The position numbers and the translations under genes are program-made. The notes under the pieces were generated by a model. The model saw only the letters and a list, made by a program, of their open reading frames with translations, did not search any database and had not been told where the DNA came from. This document shows, piece after piece, positions 40,131 through 48,863 of a stretch of 64,000 bases of DNA. The DNA is taken from the NCBI RefSeq assembly GCF_009933255.1, contig NZ_MAEI01000014.1:1-64000 (forward strand), read 5' to 3'. How positions within the stretch are numbered: the first letter of the stretch is position 1; each line of letters begins with the position of its first letter. This stretch comes from Enterococcus diestrammenae (GTDB taxonomy: Bacteria; Bacillota; Bacilli; Lactobacillales; Enterococcaceae).

Positions 40131-41285
40131 TCACTGTAAAGGTTCCTTGCTGTCGGGATTGGTAGTCACGGGCTCTTTGCTAATCCTTCCTTGTGAGACA
40201 TAATAAATCGCCGGTTCAACGGTCATTTTATTTTTGACATGTTCCAAGGTGGTAGTCGTGAGAAAAGTCTGGACCTTGTCTTCAATGGTCTCCAACAGGT
40301 GTAGTTGTCGCGAATCGTCCAGTTCACTCATCACATCATCCAGCAGCAAAATCGGATATTCGCCGGTCTCAGCTTTCATCAGATCGATTTCTGCTAGCTT
40401 CACACTAAGGGCCGTGGTTCGCTGTTGTCCTTGAGAGCCATAAGTTTGGACTTCTTTGCCATTGATAGCAAAACTCAAGTCATCACGATGGGGTCCCACC
40501 TGGGTACTCATACGGAAGCGCTCCTTATCTCGGGATTGCTTCAACTTTTCCAAAAAGGCCGCTTGAATTGTCGCTACCTCAGCGGTTTCCTCAAAAGGCA
40601 CCGACGAAACATAGTGTAACGTCAAAGTTTCTTTGTTTTGGCTGATTTTTTGATGGAGGGCATTAGCCCAGTGTTCCAGACGATTGACAAAGCGTTGGCG
40701 AGCAAACAAGACTTTCGCCCCAAAGCTCACCAGCTGTTCATCAAGAATCTCTAAGTACACCGGATCGACTTTTTTTTCACCAGCTGTCTGTTTGAGATAC
40801 TGGTTACGCTGCTTCAACACCCCTTGGTACTGCACCAAATCATAAAGATATATCGGGTCAATCTGGCCAATTTCCATATCCAGAAACTTCCGCCGCACTT
40901 GGGGACTACCTTTCACCAAAGATAAATCCTCTGGTGCAAATAAAATCACATTCATCTGCCCCACGTAGCTAGAAAGTTTCTTTTGTTCGATATGATTGAC
41001 CTTGGTTTTGCGCCCTTTTTTGGTCAAGGTAATCTCCAAAGGTACTTGGTTATTGCGCTTTTGCAGGGTGCCTTTTAGATAGGCTTGGTCACTATCAAAG
41101 GCGATCAGCTCTTGTTCGTTATTGGTACGATGACTACGAGTCATGGCTAATACGTAGATACTTTCCAAAACATTGGTTTTCCCTTGAGCGTTTTCACCGA
41201 GAAAGATGGTGATATTTTTGTCAAAGGTTAAAGACAAATCTTGGTAATTGCGAAAATTTCGCAATTGCAGATCATTCAGCTGCAT
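40131..41285 (-). CDS. recF: DNA replication/repair protein RecF
   Basis: This SMC-like ATPase of about 384 residues helps load RecA at gaps. Seen are LNDLQLRNFRNYQDLSL, ITIFLGENAQGKTNVLESI (Walker A), the signature YGSQGQQRTTALSVKLAE and Walker B ILLLDDVMSELDD. The ATG at 41285 is preferred over one 9 bp upstream because the latter touches the AAGG site. It overlaps yaaA by about 14 bp. Confidence 0.96.
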   Translation of the reverse strand: MQLNDLQLRNFRNYQDLSLTFDKNITIFLGENAQGKTNVLESIYVLAMTRSHRTNNEQELIAFDSDQAYLKGTLQKRNNQVPLEITLTKKGRKTKVNHIEQKKLSSYVGQMNVILFAPEDLSLVKGSPQVRRKFLDMEIGQIDPIYLYDLVQYQGVLKQRNQYLKQTAGEKKVDPVYLEILDEQLVSFGAKVLFARQRFVNRLEHWANALHQKISQNKETLTLHYVSSVPFEETAEVATIQAAFLEKLKQSRDKERFRMSTQVGPHRDDLSFAINGKEVQTYGSQGQQRTTALSVKLAEIDLMKAETGEYPILLLDDVMSELDDSRQLHLLETIEDKVQTFLTTTTLEHVKNKMTVEPAIYYVSQGRISKEPVTTNPDSKEPLQ

Positions 41286-41517
41286 GATCGCCATCCTTTT
41301 TCGCCATAAAAAAAGTACCTTCGTCAGGTAACTCGATCATCATCCCCGGATAGAGCTTACGACCTCGGCGATTTTCCGGTTCGCCATCCACTAACACCGT
41401 ATTTTCTGCCAAATACCACTTGGCTTGGCCACCACTGGAAATCACACTGACCTCTTTTAGGACTTGCCCGAGAGTCATGTATTCACTGGCATCATCCAAA
41501 TAAATTTTTTCTTTCAT
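41272..41517 (-). CDS. yaaA: S4-domain protein YaaA
   Basis: This 81-residue RNA-binding S4-like protein (MTLGQVLKEVSVISSGGQAKWYLAENTVLVDGEPENRRGRKL) sits in the conserved dnaN-yaaA-recF position. The function is not established. The start at 41517 follows GAGG; the in-frame extension to 41571 is discarded. It overlaps recF and heads the yaaA-recF-gyrB-gyrA transcript. Confidence 0.93.
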   Translation of the reverse strand: MKEKIYLDDASEYMTLGQVLKEVSVISSGGQAKWYLAENTVLVDGEPENRRGRKLYPGMMIELPDEGTFFMAKKDGDHAAE

Positions 41518-41763
41518 TTTCAGGCCTCGTTTCCAAATATGCTGAAGGAACATAAATACCTCGGCAAGCAAGAAAGGCTGAACGAACTCATCTCAGTTCG
41601 TGAAGCCAAGCAAAGTTAGACTTGATATTACAAAGTTTTATCATATCTTCGTCTATCAAAGAAATAGCCAAGGCGACGCAGGTTTGTCTCCTTGGTTATA
41701 TAAGCGTATTTCTACCATTGCTAGTCACCAAAGTCCTGCTTTCACCATAAAACAGATACTATG
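41518..41763 (-). other. Structured leader of the yaaA-recF-gyrBA operon
   Basis: About 240 nt lie between the likely transcription start (near 41757) and yaaA. Two hairpins are seen on the minus strand: AACCAAGG/CCTTGGCT (about 41671-41699) and ACGAACT/AGTTCGT (about 41582-41602). Neither has a long T-run. No open reading frame is supported. Confidence 0.5.
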
Positions 41764-41792
41764 ATTATACCTTTTTTTGCAGGGAAAAACAA
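41764..41792 (-). promoter_or_regulatory. Promoter of the yaaA-recF-gyrB-gyrA operon
   Basis: On the minus strand TTGTTT (41787-41792) and a perfect TATAAT (41764-41769) are separated by 17 bp, downstream of the dnaN terminators. Confidence 0.75.
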
Positions 41793-42000
41793 ATTTATCA
41801 AGGTATTTTTCCCTCTCAGCAGACTTATGCCATTTCGATAAAATATATCCTTCAAGAAAAAAAACGCTGAAAAACGATTTTAGGGGCATTTTCGTTAATA
41901 TTTCTGATTTTCTGCTACTTTCGCTAGTCATTTTCATCTTTCATGAAAATTGTCAGGACAAGAAAAAGAACAACAGTTTTAGTGACTGTGCTAATTACGC

Positions 42001-42031
42001 CAAAAACAGCCGAAAAACCTGCTGTTTTTCT
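42001..42031 (-). terminator. Second terminator-like hairpin after dnaN
   Basis: AAAAACAGC and GCTGTTTTT form a 9-bp stem around 10 nt; on the minus strand the end is T-rich. It follows the hairpin at 42043-42118, giving tandem stops between dnaN and yaaA. Confidence 0.7.
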
Positions 42032-42042
42032 GACAAATACAA

Positions 42043-42118
42043 AAACACCAACAGCCAGTTCACCTTCTTCTCCAACCGAAGCTGAGAAGTTTGGGAAAAA
42101 AGACTGTTGGTGTTTTTT
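42043..42118 (-). terminator. Long hairpin terminator after dnaN
   Basis: On the minus strand ACACCAACAG pairs with CTGTTGGTGT followed by TTTTGT; the 50-nt loop holds an inner CTTCTC/GAGAAG hairpin. Confidence 0.8.
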
Positions 42119-42131
42119 GCGTTACCTGTTT

Positions 42132-43262
42132 TTAGTTGGTCCGGACTGGAGTAATCAACTGAATGAACTCTCCTTGGCCTTCTGTTGGTTCCAAAGTAAA
42201 TGGCCGGATTGGCGCGATAAACTTGATGGTGATGCTCATATCGCCAAATGCATGCAAAGCGGCCTTCATGTAGTCAGGGTTGAAGGAAATTTCGATGGGT
42301 TCACCCGCGACTTTTTCGTAATTCAAGGCTTCTTCAACTTTCCCGATTTCTGGTGAATTCCCATAGAGCATTACTTGTTCTTCTGAAATTGAAAGTCGGA
42401 CGATATTGTTGCGGCCTTCGTGGCTCAACAAGGAAGCCCGTTCGATAGCTGCCAAAAAGGCTGGAACGCTAAATTCGATTTCGGTATTGAAAGAATTTGG
42501 AATCAAGCGATTGGTGTCTGGGTAATTGCCTTCCAACAAGCGAGAATAAAATAGCATATTCCGGGTTTTGAAAAGGACCTGATTTTCCATGATGCTAATT
42601 TCAACTTCTTCTTCGTCATCTACCAAAGAACGTGACAACTCAGTCAAACTCTTCCCGGGAATCACGATATTAAAATCACTGGTTTCTCCTTCAATGGGGA
42701 TAATCCGTTGACTTAATCGATGAGAATCAGTCGCCACCGCCAAAAGTTTTTGATTTTCCAAGACAAAATGTACCCCGGTCAAAATTGGACGGCTTTCATG
42801 GGCAGAAACAGCAAACACTGTTTCTGTTACCAATTGTTTCAGCATTTGCACGGAAAGTTGTAGTTGGTTACGGCGTTCGACGATTGGCAGATGCGGATAG
42901 TTTTCTGCATCTAAGCCATTGACGATGAAATTCGCTTTCCCGGAAGTAATTGCTACTTGATTGTTTTCCAATACTTCCATGGTAAAGGTTGTTTCTGGTA
43001 ATTTACGGACAATTTCTGAGAAAAAGCGGGCCTGTAAAACGATCGCTCCGGTGGATTCAATCTGCATTTCGGCTTTTTCATTGTCGCTTTCTAAAAAGGT
43101 TTCGATAGAGATATCGGCATTGGAACCAGTCATGGTTAACCCTTTTTCTTTTAGATCAATCTTGACCCCAGTTAAGATTGGGATGGTTGTTTTTGACGAG
43201 ATTGCCCGTTGCACAGTGGCTAATTCTTGGATAAAGACTGCCCGATTTAGGGTCACTTTCAT
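42132..43262 (-). CDS. dnaN: DNA polymerase III beta sliding clamp
   Basis: This 376-residue clamp tethers polymerase to DNA. It shows MKVTLNRAVFIQELATVQRAISSKTTIPILTGV, VSAHESRPILTGVHFVLENQKLLAVATDSHRLSQR and the C-terminal FIQLITPVRTN with the family P-V-R ending. Three clamp domains are full length. It follows dnaA by 376 bp, which contain part of the origin, and is separated from yaaA by two terminators. Confidence 0.98.
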   Translation of the reverse strand: MKVTLNRAVFIQELATVQRAISSKTTIPILTGVKIDLKEKGLTMTGSNADISIETFLESDNEKAEMQIESTGAIVLQARFFSEIVRKLPETTFTMEVLENNQVAITSGKANFIVNGLDAENYPHLPIVERRNQLQLSVQMLKQLVTETVFAVSAHESRPILTGVHFVLENQKLLAVATDSHRLSQRIIPIEGETSDFNIVIPGKSLTELSRSLVDDEEEVEISIMENQVLFKTRNMLFYSRLLEGNYPDTNRLIPNSFNTEIEFSVPAFLAAIERASLLSHEGRNNIVRLSISEEQVMLYGNSPEIGKVEEALNYEKVAGEPIEISFNPDYMKAALHAFGDMSITIKFIAPIRPFTLEPTEGQGEFIQLITPVRTN

Positions 43263-43638
43263 GGGGAAAACACTCCTTTTAATGGTAGCCAGCAGTTTAT
43301 CTAGAAATTACATAAAAACTGACAGGTTACTGATGAATTTGTCACTGTTTATTTTAGCGAGCTTCCACTAAAAAGAACAGTGCTAGGTTTTTGAGTTTTG
43401 TGATGAGAAGGCAGGTGTTGCCCACCTGCTTATTTATTGTTTTTATTTATAGAAAAAAGTAATAGAGATAGTAGGGCCTGTTTATACAGTGGATAACTTA
43501 AGCAAAGTAGGATGACAGCAAGGTTTTCCACTGTGGATAAGTTGTGGATAAAAATGCGAGTTTTCTAAAATTTATCCACAGCGCATTTTTTACTAGTTTG
43601 CTTAGCTGCTGGAACATGTCCCGTGTCTACTGCTAATG
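43263..43638. other. oriC, dnaA-dnaN side, with putative unwinding element
   Basis: Perfect DnaA boxes lie at 43533-43541 and 43544-43552 (TGTGGATAA) and 43573-43581 (TTATCCACA); AGTGGATAA lies at 43488-43496. On the plus strand, TAG-AGA-TAG-TAG (43463-43474) is followed by GGGCC and TTTATACAG before the 43488 box. That is the DnaA-trio, GC patch, DnaA box order described for the Bacillus unwinding system. An AT-rich tract (about 43430-43462) adjoins the trios. Confidence 0.8.
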
Positions 43639-44976
43639 CTAGTTAAACAGGATGCTTTTAATCTCAGCTATTTCGTTTTGGATAGTAGCGTCGGTTTCCA
43701 TCAGCTGATGAATTTTTTCGTGGGCGTGAATGACGGTTGTATGATCTTTCCCGCCAAATTCGGCACCGATTTTGGGTAATGAACTATCGGTCATCTCTCG
43801 GGAAAGATACATGGCAATTTGACGAGGGACTACAATGTTTTTCACGCGTTTTTTACCTTTTAAATCTTTGACGGAGATATGGTAGTACTTGGCTACTTCA
43901 TCTTGAATCTGTTGGATGGAAAGCTGTGCTGAGCCATTATTACTTTTCAGAGCCTTTAGAGATTCGGCGGCTAGACTGGTGGTAATATCCGCATTGTTCA
44001 TGGTAGCAAACGCTTGTACTCGCACTAAAGCGCCCTCTAGTTCTCGAATGTTAGAATCGATTTGGCCGGCGATGTAGCTTAACGTATCATCAGGAATTTC
44101 TAGATGTTCAGCCTCGGCTTTTTTCCGTAAAATCGCAATTCGGGTTTCTAAGTCCGGTGGTGTGATATCCACGGATAAGCCCCAAGCAAAGCGGGAAACC
44201 AGACGTTCCGGCAGTGTAGGAATTTCGGCAGGCAAACGATCACTAGTTAAAACGATTTGCTTGTTGTTTTTGTAAAGTTCCTCAAAGGTATAGAAAAATT
44301 CATTTTGAGTTTCGACTTTGTTTTCCAAAAACTGGATATCATCGACTAATAATAAGTCCACACTACGATATTCTTTGCGGAAACGATCCATTTCGTTGTT
44401 CTTAATAGAAGTAATGAAATCGTTGGTGAAGTTTTCGCTACTGACGTATTTGATTTTGGCTTTAGGATTGTTCACTAATAGTTGGTGACCGATGGCATGC
44501 ATTAAGTGGGTCTTCCCCAGACCGACACCCCCGTAGAAAAACAGCGGATTGTAAATCGAACCAGGTTCTTCGGCAACCACTAAGGCAGCGGCGTGGGCCA
44601 TTTGATTGCCTTTACCTATGACAAAGGTGTCAAAAGTGTATTTGGGATTTAAAACAGAGCCGGCAATCTCTTCTTCCACTTGATTAGTATGAGCTTGGTT
44701 AGGTTTTGTAGCACTTAAAGGGTCTGCTTCACCTTCTAAAACCAAAATGGGTATGATTTCTCGTTCAAAAAGGCGGTAGCTGTTTTCTAAGAATTTAGTA
44801 GCAATGTTGCGTTCCCAGTATTGTTTGTGAATGGCACTGGGTACCCGGATGGTCAGTTCGTCCTTTTCTAAAGCTAAAGGAATGGCTGGCTGCACCCATG
44901 TCGTATAACTAGTTTCGCTCAAATCTTGCTGCAAACCTTCCAGCAATTTGGGCCAAACTGTTTCCAGAGTCGACAT
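43639..44976 (-). CDS. dnaA: Chromosomal replication initiator DnaA
   Basis: This 445-residue initiator has the N-terminal helicase-interaction domain (LETVWPKLLEGLQQDLSETSYTTWV), an AAA+ domain with NPLFFYGGVGLGKTHLMHAIGH (Walker A) and LLLVDDIQFLENK (Walker B), and the DNA-binding domain with GGKDHTTVIHAHEKI. The ATG at 44976 follows GAGGAGG; the longer in-frame extension to 45120 is discarded because it has no ribosome site and lies in the origin. It is flanked on both sides by DnaA boxes and probably self-regulates. Confidence 0.98.
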   Translation of the reverse strand: MSTLETVWPKLLEGLQQDLSETSYTTWVQPAIPLALEKDELTIRVPSAIHKQYWERNIATKFLENSYRLFEREIIPILVLEGEADPLSATKPNQAHTNQVEEEIAGSVLNPKYTFDTFVIGKGNQMAHAAALVVAEEPGSIYNPLFFYGGVGLGKTHLMHAIGHQLLVNNPKAKIKYVSSENFTNDFITSIKNNEMDRFRKEYRSVDLLLVDDIQFLENKVETQNEFFYTFEELYKNNKQIVLTSDRLPAEIPTLPERLVSRFAWGLSVDITPPDLETRIAILRKKAEAEHLEIPDDTLSYIAGQIDSNIRELEGALVRVQAFATMNNADITTSLAAESLKALKSNNGSAQLSIQQIQDEVAKYYHISVKDLKGKKRVKNIVVPRQIAMYLSREMTDSSLPKIGAEFGGKDHTTVIHAHEKIHQLMETDATIQNEIAEIKSILFN

Positions 44977-45928
44977 AGCTGTCCTCCTCATAAGGGTTAT
45001 TGGCAAAAAAATAATCGATAAAGGCTGACGGTATTGGTTGGCGTTGGCGCTATTTAGGACCTTCTTTATGGAGGATTCCAAGAAAAGGTAAAGCCTACTA
45101 CCTGTCAAGTTTCGTAGCAAGCACTAAAAGGCAAGGCTCGTTTTCCAAGGGTCAGTCTCTTAATTCTTTTTTAAGCGTACCCCTAATTTATCATGTTCCC
45201 GGAAAGTTTTCCACAGATTACTGCTAAAAAAGCAAATAAGAAAAATGGAAGGGTGAGTTTTACACAGGATAGATAATCTGTTGAAAAGTCAATTCACAGC
45301 AGGAAAAAAAGTTATCAACAAGCAAAATAAAATTGTGGAAAATAAATTATTATTTAGCAATCATCCACAGACTAGTGGGAAAAAATGATCTTGATAGAAC
45401 AAGGATTCCAGCGGTTATACACAAAAATAAAAACGCTTGTGGAAAAGTTTTCCATCCTGTGGGTATTTGTGGAAAAAAGCGCAAAAAGCTTGTGAATTTC
45501 CAAAAATAGGCCATAAACTAATTCCCACGAAATCCACAGGAGCTAGCCGGAAAAATGTGGATAACTTTTTTTAAAAAAAAGAAAGGTGCCTTTGATGTGA
45601 TTTCTAAAAATCTGTGGAAAACTAAACATGATCTCAAAAGATAGGGAGCTTTTTTTTAACATGATTTTTAAAACTTCATCAGTAAATAGGCCCTCATACC
45701 AAGGCTAGCTAGGTCTGGATTTACGAACGAGCTCAACAATCCCAGATAGTTGAATGAAGGAAAGAGTTTTAAGTCCAACTAGCATGTTTGACTTCATATC
45801 CGAGGGCTGGAGGAGTTCCTTTGGCTTTTCTTAATAAAAATTAATTGACAAAAGCCTAGCATAGTCGGTATACTATCAAAGTATGTCTGTAGTGATATAG
45901 AAGAATGACTCTTTGGAGGTGGACCATA
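44977..45928. other. oriC, dnaA-rpmH side (DnaA-box cluster)
   Basis: About 950 bp without a gene hold a dense DnaA-box-like array: 45208 (TTTTCCACA), 45313 (TTATCAACA), 45335 (TTTTCCACA, minus), 45362 (TCATCCACA), 45416 (TTATACACA), 45439 and 45469 (TTTTCCACA, minus), 45556 (perfect TTATCCACA, minus) and 45613 (TTTTCCACA, minus). AT-rich tracts lie at 45290-45360 and 45565-45590. Together with 43263-43638 it forms a bipartite origin around dnaA, as in Bacillus. Confidence 0.92.
45845..45874 (+). promoter_or_regulatory. Promoter of rpmH
   Basis: A perfect TTGACA (45845-45850) and TATACT (45869-45874) are separated by 18 bp. Confidence 0.8.
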
Positions 45929-46063
45929 ATGAAAAGAACTTATCAACCAAACAAACGTAAACGTCAAAAAGTTCACGGTTTCCGTAAACGCATGAGCACT
46001 AAAAACGGACGTCGCGTGTTAGCATCACGTCGTCTGAAAGGACGTAAAGTCTTATCTGCCTAA
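45929..46063 (+). CDS. rpmH: Ribosomal protein bL34
   Basis: This 44-residue protein starts [20 protein letters not shown] and is rich in Lys/Arg, the classic bL34. The ATG follows GGAGGTG. It is the first gene on the right side of oriC, followed by rnpA, and is closed by a terminator, so most transcripts probably end before rnpA. Confidence 0.98.
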   Translation: MKRTYQPNKRKRQKVHGFRKRMSTKNGRRVLASRRLKGRKVLSA

Positions 46064-46064
46064 G

Positions 46065-46090
46065 CCACTGGACCTCAGTGGTTTTTTTTT
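46065..46090 (+). terminator. Intrinsic terminator after rpmH
   Basis: CCACTG pairs with CAGTGG around GACCT and is followed by nine T. The stem is short, so partial readthrough to rnpA is likely. Confidence 0.8.
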
Positions 46091-46260
46091 ATGCCAAAAA
46101 TAGCGATCAATTACAAAATGGGGCCTTTTTCTTCATGGGTTTTCTAGGAGGCAGGCTGCTTCCTGGGACAATGTAGTGGGATAACTAGGTATCATTTTTT
46201 TTTTTTTGCGGAAATAGTGTTGGCAGTCCCTTTAGTAAATCTTGAGTTCATCTTTTGTTA

Positions 46261-46287
46261 CCTAAGCTAGCTTAGGAGTTTTTTACA
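46261..46287 (+). terminator. Second hairpin before rnpA
   Basis: CCTAAGCTAGCTTAGG is a perfect palindrome followed by AGTTTTTT. Beyond it a TGG-TATGAT extended -10 (46317-46325) may drive rnpA. Confidence 0.65.
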
Positions 46288-46367
46288 TTTTACAGATGAA
46301 GTTTGGTAGAGGAATATGGTATGATGGGAAAGTGAGTAAACGATTTTAGAAGAAATGAAGGATCACC

Positions 46368-46706
46368 ATGAGAAAGGCGTATCGCGTTAAAACAGAACAG
46401 GATTTTCAAAAGGTTTTCAAACAAGGGGAATCTTGTGCCAATCGGAAGTTTGTGGTCTACCGTTTGGCTAAACCTGGGCAAACTCATTTTCGAGTGGGCT
46501 TGTCTGTAGGTAAAAAGGTAGGCAATGCCGTCGAACGCAACCGCGTGAAGCGTCTTTTGCGAGCCAACCTTTTTGATATGAGAGCTAGCATCGATCCGGA
46601 AATTGACTTTATTGTGATTGCCCGCCCATCTTTAAGCGGCTGTGAGCACGCTGAAGTCAAAAAAAATCTGGAACACGTCTTGAAACTCGCAAAAATAATC
46701 AACTAA
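46368..46706 (+). CDS. rnpA: Ribonuclease P protein component
   Basis: This 112-residue basic protein assists the RNase P RNA in maturing tRNA 5' ends. The RNA-binding signature VGNAVERNRVKRLLR and FIVIARP are present. Start 46368 follows AAGGA. It is followed by yidC after 28 bp; the two are probably co-transcribed, as usual. Confidence 0.97.
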   Translation: MRKAYRVKTEQDFQKVFKQGESCANRKFVVYRLAKPGQTHFRVGLSVGKKVGNAVERNRVKRLLRANLFDMRASIDPEIDFIVIARPSLSGCEHAEVKKNLEHVLKLAKIIN

Positions 46707-46734
46707 TTTCATATGTAGAAGGGATTTTGGTCCA

Positions 46735-47562
46735 GTGAAAAACAAAAAACGCATTCTTTTGCTGGCGGGGATGTTGGCTATGGTCTTCGTTTTATCCGCC
46801 TGTGGCAGAGGAGAAGTGACGGCTAATAGCGAGGGCTTTTTCGATCGCTACATCGTCTACAACTTCGCACAAGCCATTAAAGCCCTCTCCTTTGGGAATC
46901 CAGGGATTGGGATTATCTTATTCACGTTGATTATCCGGATTGTCTTGTTACCATTGATGCATTTTCAAACGAAAAGCATGCGCAAGACCCAAGAGATTCA
47001 ACCGCAATTAAAAGCTTTGCAACAAAAATATTCCTCTCGTGATGCGGAAACAGTGCAACGTCTGCGAGACGAACAACAACGGCTATACGCTGAACATGGT
47101 GTGAACCCTTATGCAGGCTGTTTACCAATGTTGGTCCAAATGCCAATCTTGATGGCTTTGTGGCAATCAATCCAACGAACACCGGCATTGACAGAAGGTA
47201 AATTCCTTTGGTTGGAACTTGGGAAGCCGGATCCAATCTTTATTTTGCCAGTCCTCGCTGCGTTGTTCACTTTTGCAAGTACCTATCTTTCTAGCATGAG
47301 TCAATTGGAATCAAACGCTAGTATGAAGATTATGAACTTCGCCATGCCTTTGATGATCCTTTTAATGGGTATTAATCTGGCCAGTGGGTTATCCTTATAC
47401 TGGGTGGTTTCCAACGCCTTCCAAGTGGTGCAAACCTTGCTGATCAATAATCCATTCAAAATTCGGGCAGAACGGGAAGAAGCGGCTCGTCTGGAACGAG
47501 AAAAACAAAAAGCTTTAGAGAGAGCCTTGAATCCTAAGAAAAAGCGCAACAAAAAACGTTAA
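46735..47562 (+). CDS. yidC: Membrane protein insertase YidC
   Basis: This 275-residue lipoprotein inserts membrane proteins. The N-terminal signal LLLAGMLAMVFVLSACGRG has a lipobox with the modified Cys. The Oxa1-like core has about five membrane segments, with PLMHFQTKSMRKTQEIQPQL, NPYAGCLPMLVQMPILMALW and GLSLYWVVSNAFQVVQ. The C-terminus is very basic (LNPKKKRNKKR). It begins with GTG after AAGGG. Confidence 0.96.
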   Translation: MKNKKRILLLAGMLAMVFVLSACGRGEVTANSEGFFDRYIVYNFAQAIKALSFGNPGIGIILFTLIIRIVLLPLMHFQTKSMRKTQEIQPQLKALQQKYSSRDAETVQRLRDEQQRLYAEHGVNPYAGCLPMLVQMPILMALWQSIQRTPALTEGKFLWLELGKPDPIFILPVLAALFTFASTYLSSMSQLESNASMKIMNFAMPLMILLMGINLASGLSLYWVVSNAFQVVQTLLINNPFKIRAEREEAARLEREKQKALERALNPKKKRNKKR

Positions 47563-47570
47563 TCAAACCA

Positions 47571-47606
47571 AAGATCCGCTATCTGCGAGGATGGCGGATC
47601 TTTTTG
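47571..47606 (+). terminator. Intrinsic terminator after yidC
   Basis: AGATCCGC pairs with GCGGATCT with a partly paired inner segment and is followed by TTTTT. It separates yidC from jag. Confidence 0.85.
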
Positions 47607-47763
47607 GCTTAAAAGGAGATTGTTGGGAATAGAAAAATCGAGGTGGTTGTCTAAAGATAAGGCAGAATCCTGTGCAAAATGGTATCATAGTATCATACGA
47701 AAAATGAGGCAATTGATCTTTGGTGACGAGGATCATGAACTATAAATGTAGGAGGTAGGAAGG

Positions 47764-48558
47764 ATGCCAATTTATGAAGGCCAAACAGTTGCGGAAGCCG
47801 TCAATAAAGGTTTATCTGCACTGAGTATTACCAAAGAGGAAGCTGTAGTGGAAGTCATTGAGGAGGCCAAAAAAGGCTTTCTAGGGATGGGAAAGAAAAA
47901 CGCCCGCGTCTCTGTCGAACCCAGTGTCGCTGAAGAAATCAGCGAAGCAGTGACAGAAACCGTCGCTGAAGTTACTGAAACTGCTCCAGAGCTGGAGCTT
48001 GTTGAAGAGGAAGTCATCCCTGCGGAAGAGGTCCAAGTCGAAACAGTTTCTACTGATTTTGTGAAAGTCGCAAGTGCTCAACCCTTAGTCGATTTGGAAG
48101 ATGAAGAGGCTTTGAAAGAGTTGGCCTTGTATTTGACTAATATCACCAATGAATTGAATGCTCCGGCGCTGGTCAAGATGAAACGGGAAGATGGTTTAAT
48201 CTTGTTCCAGTTAGATACTCAAAAACAAGGAATTTTGATTGGTAAGCATGGTAAAATGCTCAACGCTTTGCAGTATTTAGCCCAAGTATTCATTCACCGA
48301 GTGGCTAAAAATAAACTATCTGTTGTGGTGAATGTGGGAGATTATCGTCAGAAACGGCAAGCGATTTTGGAACGCCTTGCCGATCGGACAGCAGAAAAAG
48401 TCAAACGCACTGGTCGTCCCGTCTTTTTGGAACCAATGCCTGCTTTTGAACGGAAACAAATCCATTTTTCTTTAAGTAAAGATCCTGCAGTTCAAACGCA
48501 TTCTGAAGGAGACGAACCCTACCGTTATTTAGTAGTGGAACCTGCCAAACGCTATTAG
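47764..48558 (+). CDS. jag: RNA-binding protein Jag (KhpB/EloR)
   Basis: This 264-residue protein has an N-terminal Jag domain (MPIYEGQTVAEAVNKGLSAL), an acidic linker, a KH-like domain (ILIGKHGKMLNALQYLAQ, GKHG instead of GxxG-type) and an R3H domain (RTAEKVKRTGRPVFLEPMPAFERKQIH). KhpB works with KhpA to control cell elongation and division genes in streptococci and enterococci. Start follows GGAGGTAGG. The linker (residues 60-115) is Glu/Val-rich. Confidence 0.94.
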   Translation: MPIYEGQTVAEAVNKGLSALSITKEEAVVEVIEEAKKGFLGMGKKNARVSVEPSVAEEISEAVTETVAEVTETAPELELVEEEVIPAEEVQVETVSTDFVKVASAQPLVDLEDEEALKELALYLTNITNELNAPALVKMKREDGLILFQLDTQKQGILIGKHGKMLNALQYLAQVFIHRVAKNKLSVVVNVGDYRQKRQAILERLADRTAEKVKRTGRPVFLEPMPAFERKQIHFSLSKDPAVQTHSEGDEPYRYLVVEPAKRY

Positions 48559-48664
48559 GCAAACTGGAACAAGCCTCGCCAGCTTCTGTTCAATAAAAAC
48601 GCTAAAAATATGAATAGATCAAGGTTTCCATTGCTTTCGCTGCGTTATTTTCTACAAAAATACA

Positions 48665-48693
48665 TTGACATCCTATAGGAATCCAAGTATATT
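48665..48693 (+). promoter_or_regulatory. Promoter of the sRNA candidate
   Basis: A perfect TTGACA (48665-48670) and TATATT (48688-48693) are 17 bp apart; no gene follows within its transcription range before a terminator. Confidence 0.75.
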
Positions 48694-48699
48694 CTAGTA

Positions 48700-48787
48700 G
48701 AAATCATTCTTATCGAAGAGACGCTAGAGTAGTCGTGACTTTGATAGAAAAGACCCCTGTTGCCAGCCATACAACAGGGGTTTTTAT
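48700..48787 (+). ncRNA. Candidate small RNA
   Basis: A transcript starting near 48700 would end at the hairpin CCCCTGTTG/CAACAGGGG (48754-48762, 48772-48780) plus TTTTT, giving about 88 nt. No start codon in it has a ribosome site. The unit is inferred only from the promoter-terminator pair; it has no recognised family. Confidence 0.55.
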
Positions 48788-48801
48788 TTATCCAAAAATA
48801 T

Positions 48802-48863
48802 AAAAAGCCAACAGTCCTCCTAGTGTGACTTGAGTCAAAGAGACTAGGAGAACTGTTGGCTTT
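48802..48863 (-). terminator. Long terminator of the YbjQ-like gene
   Basis: AGCCAACAGT plus CTCCTAGT pairs with ACTAGGAG plus ACTGTTGGCT (one internal mismatch); on the minus strand it runs into TTTTTA. It lies about 285 bp past the gene stop. Confidence 0.75.

Noticed and set aside
41777..42356. Two plus-strand frames (102 and 137 codons) between yaaA and dnaN
   Set aside because: They overlap the operon promoter, the dnaN terminators and part of dnaN; no ribosome site or recognisable domain.
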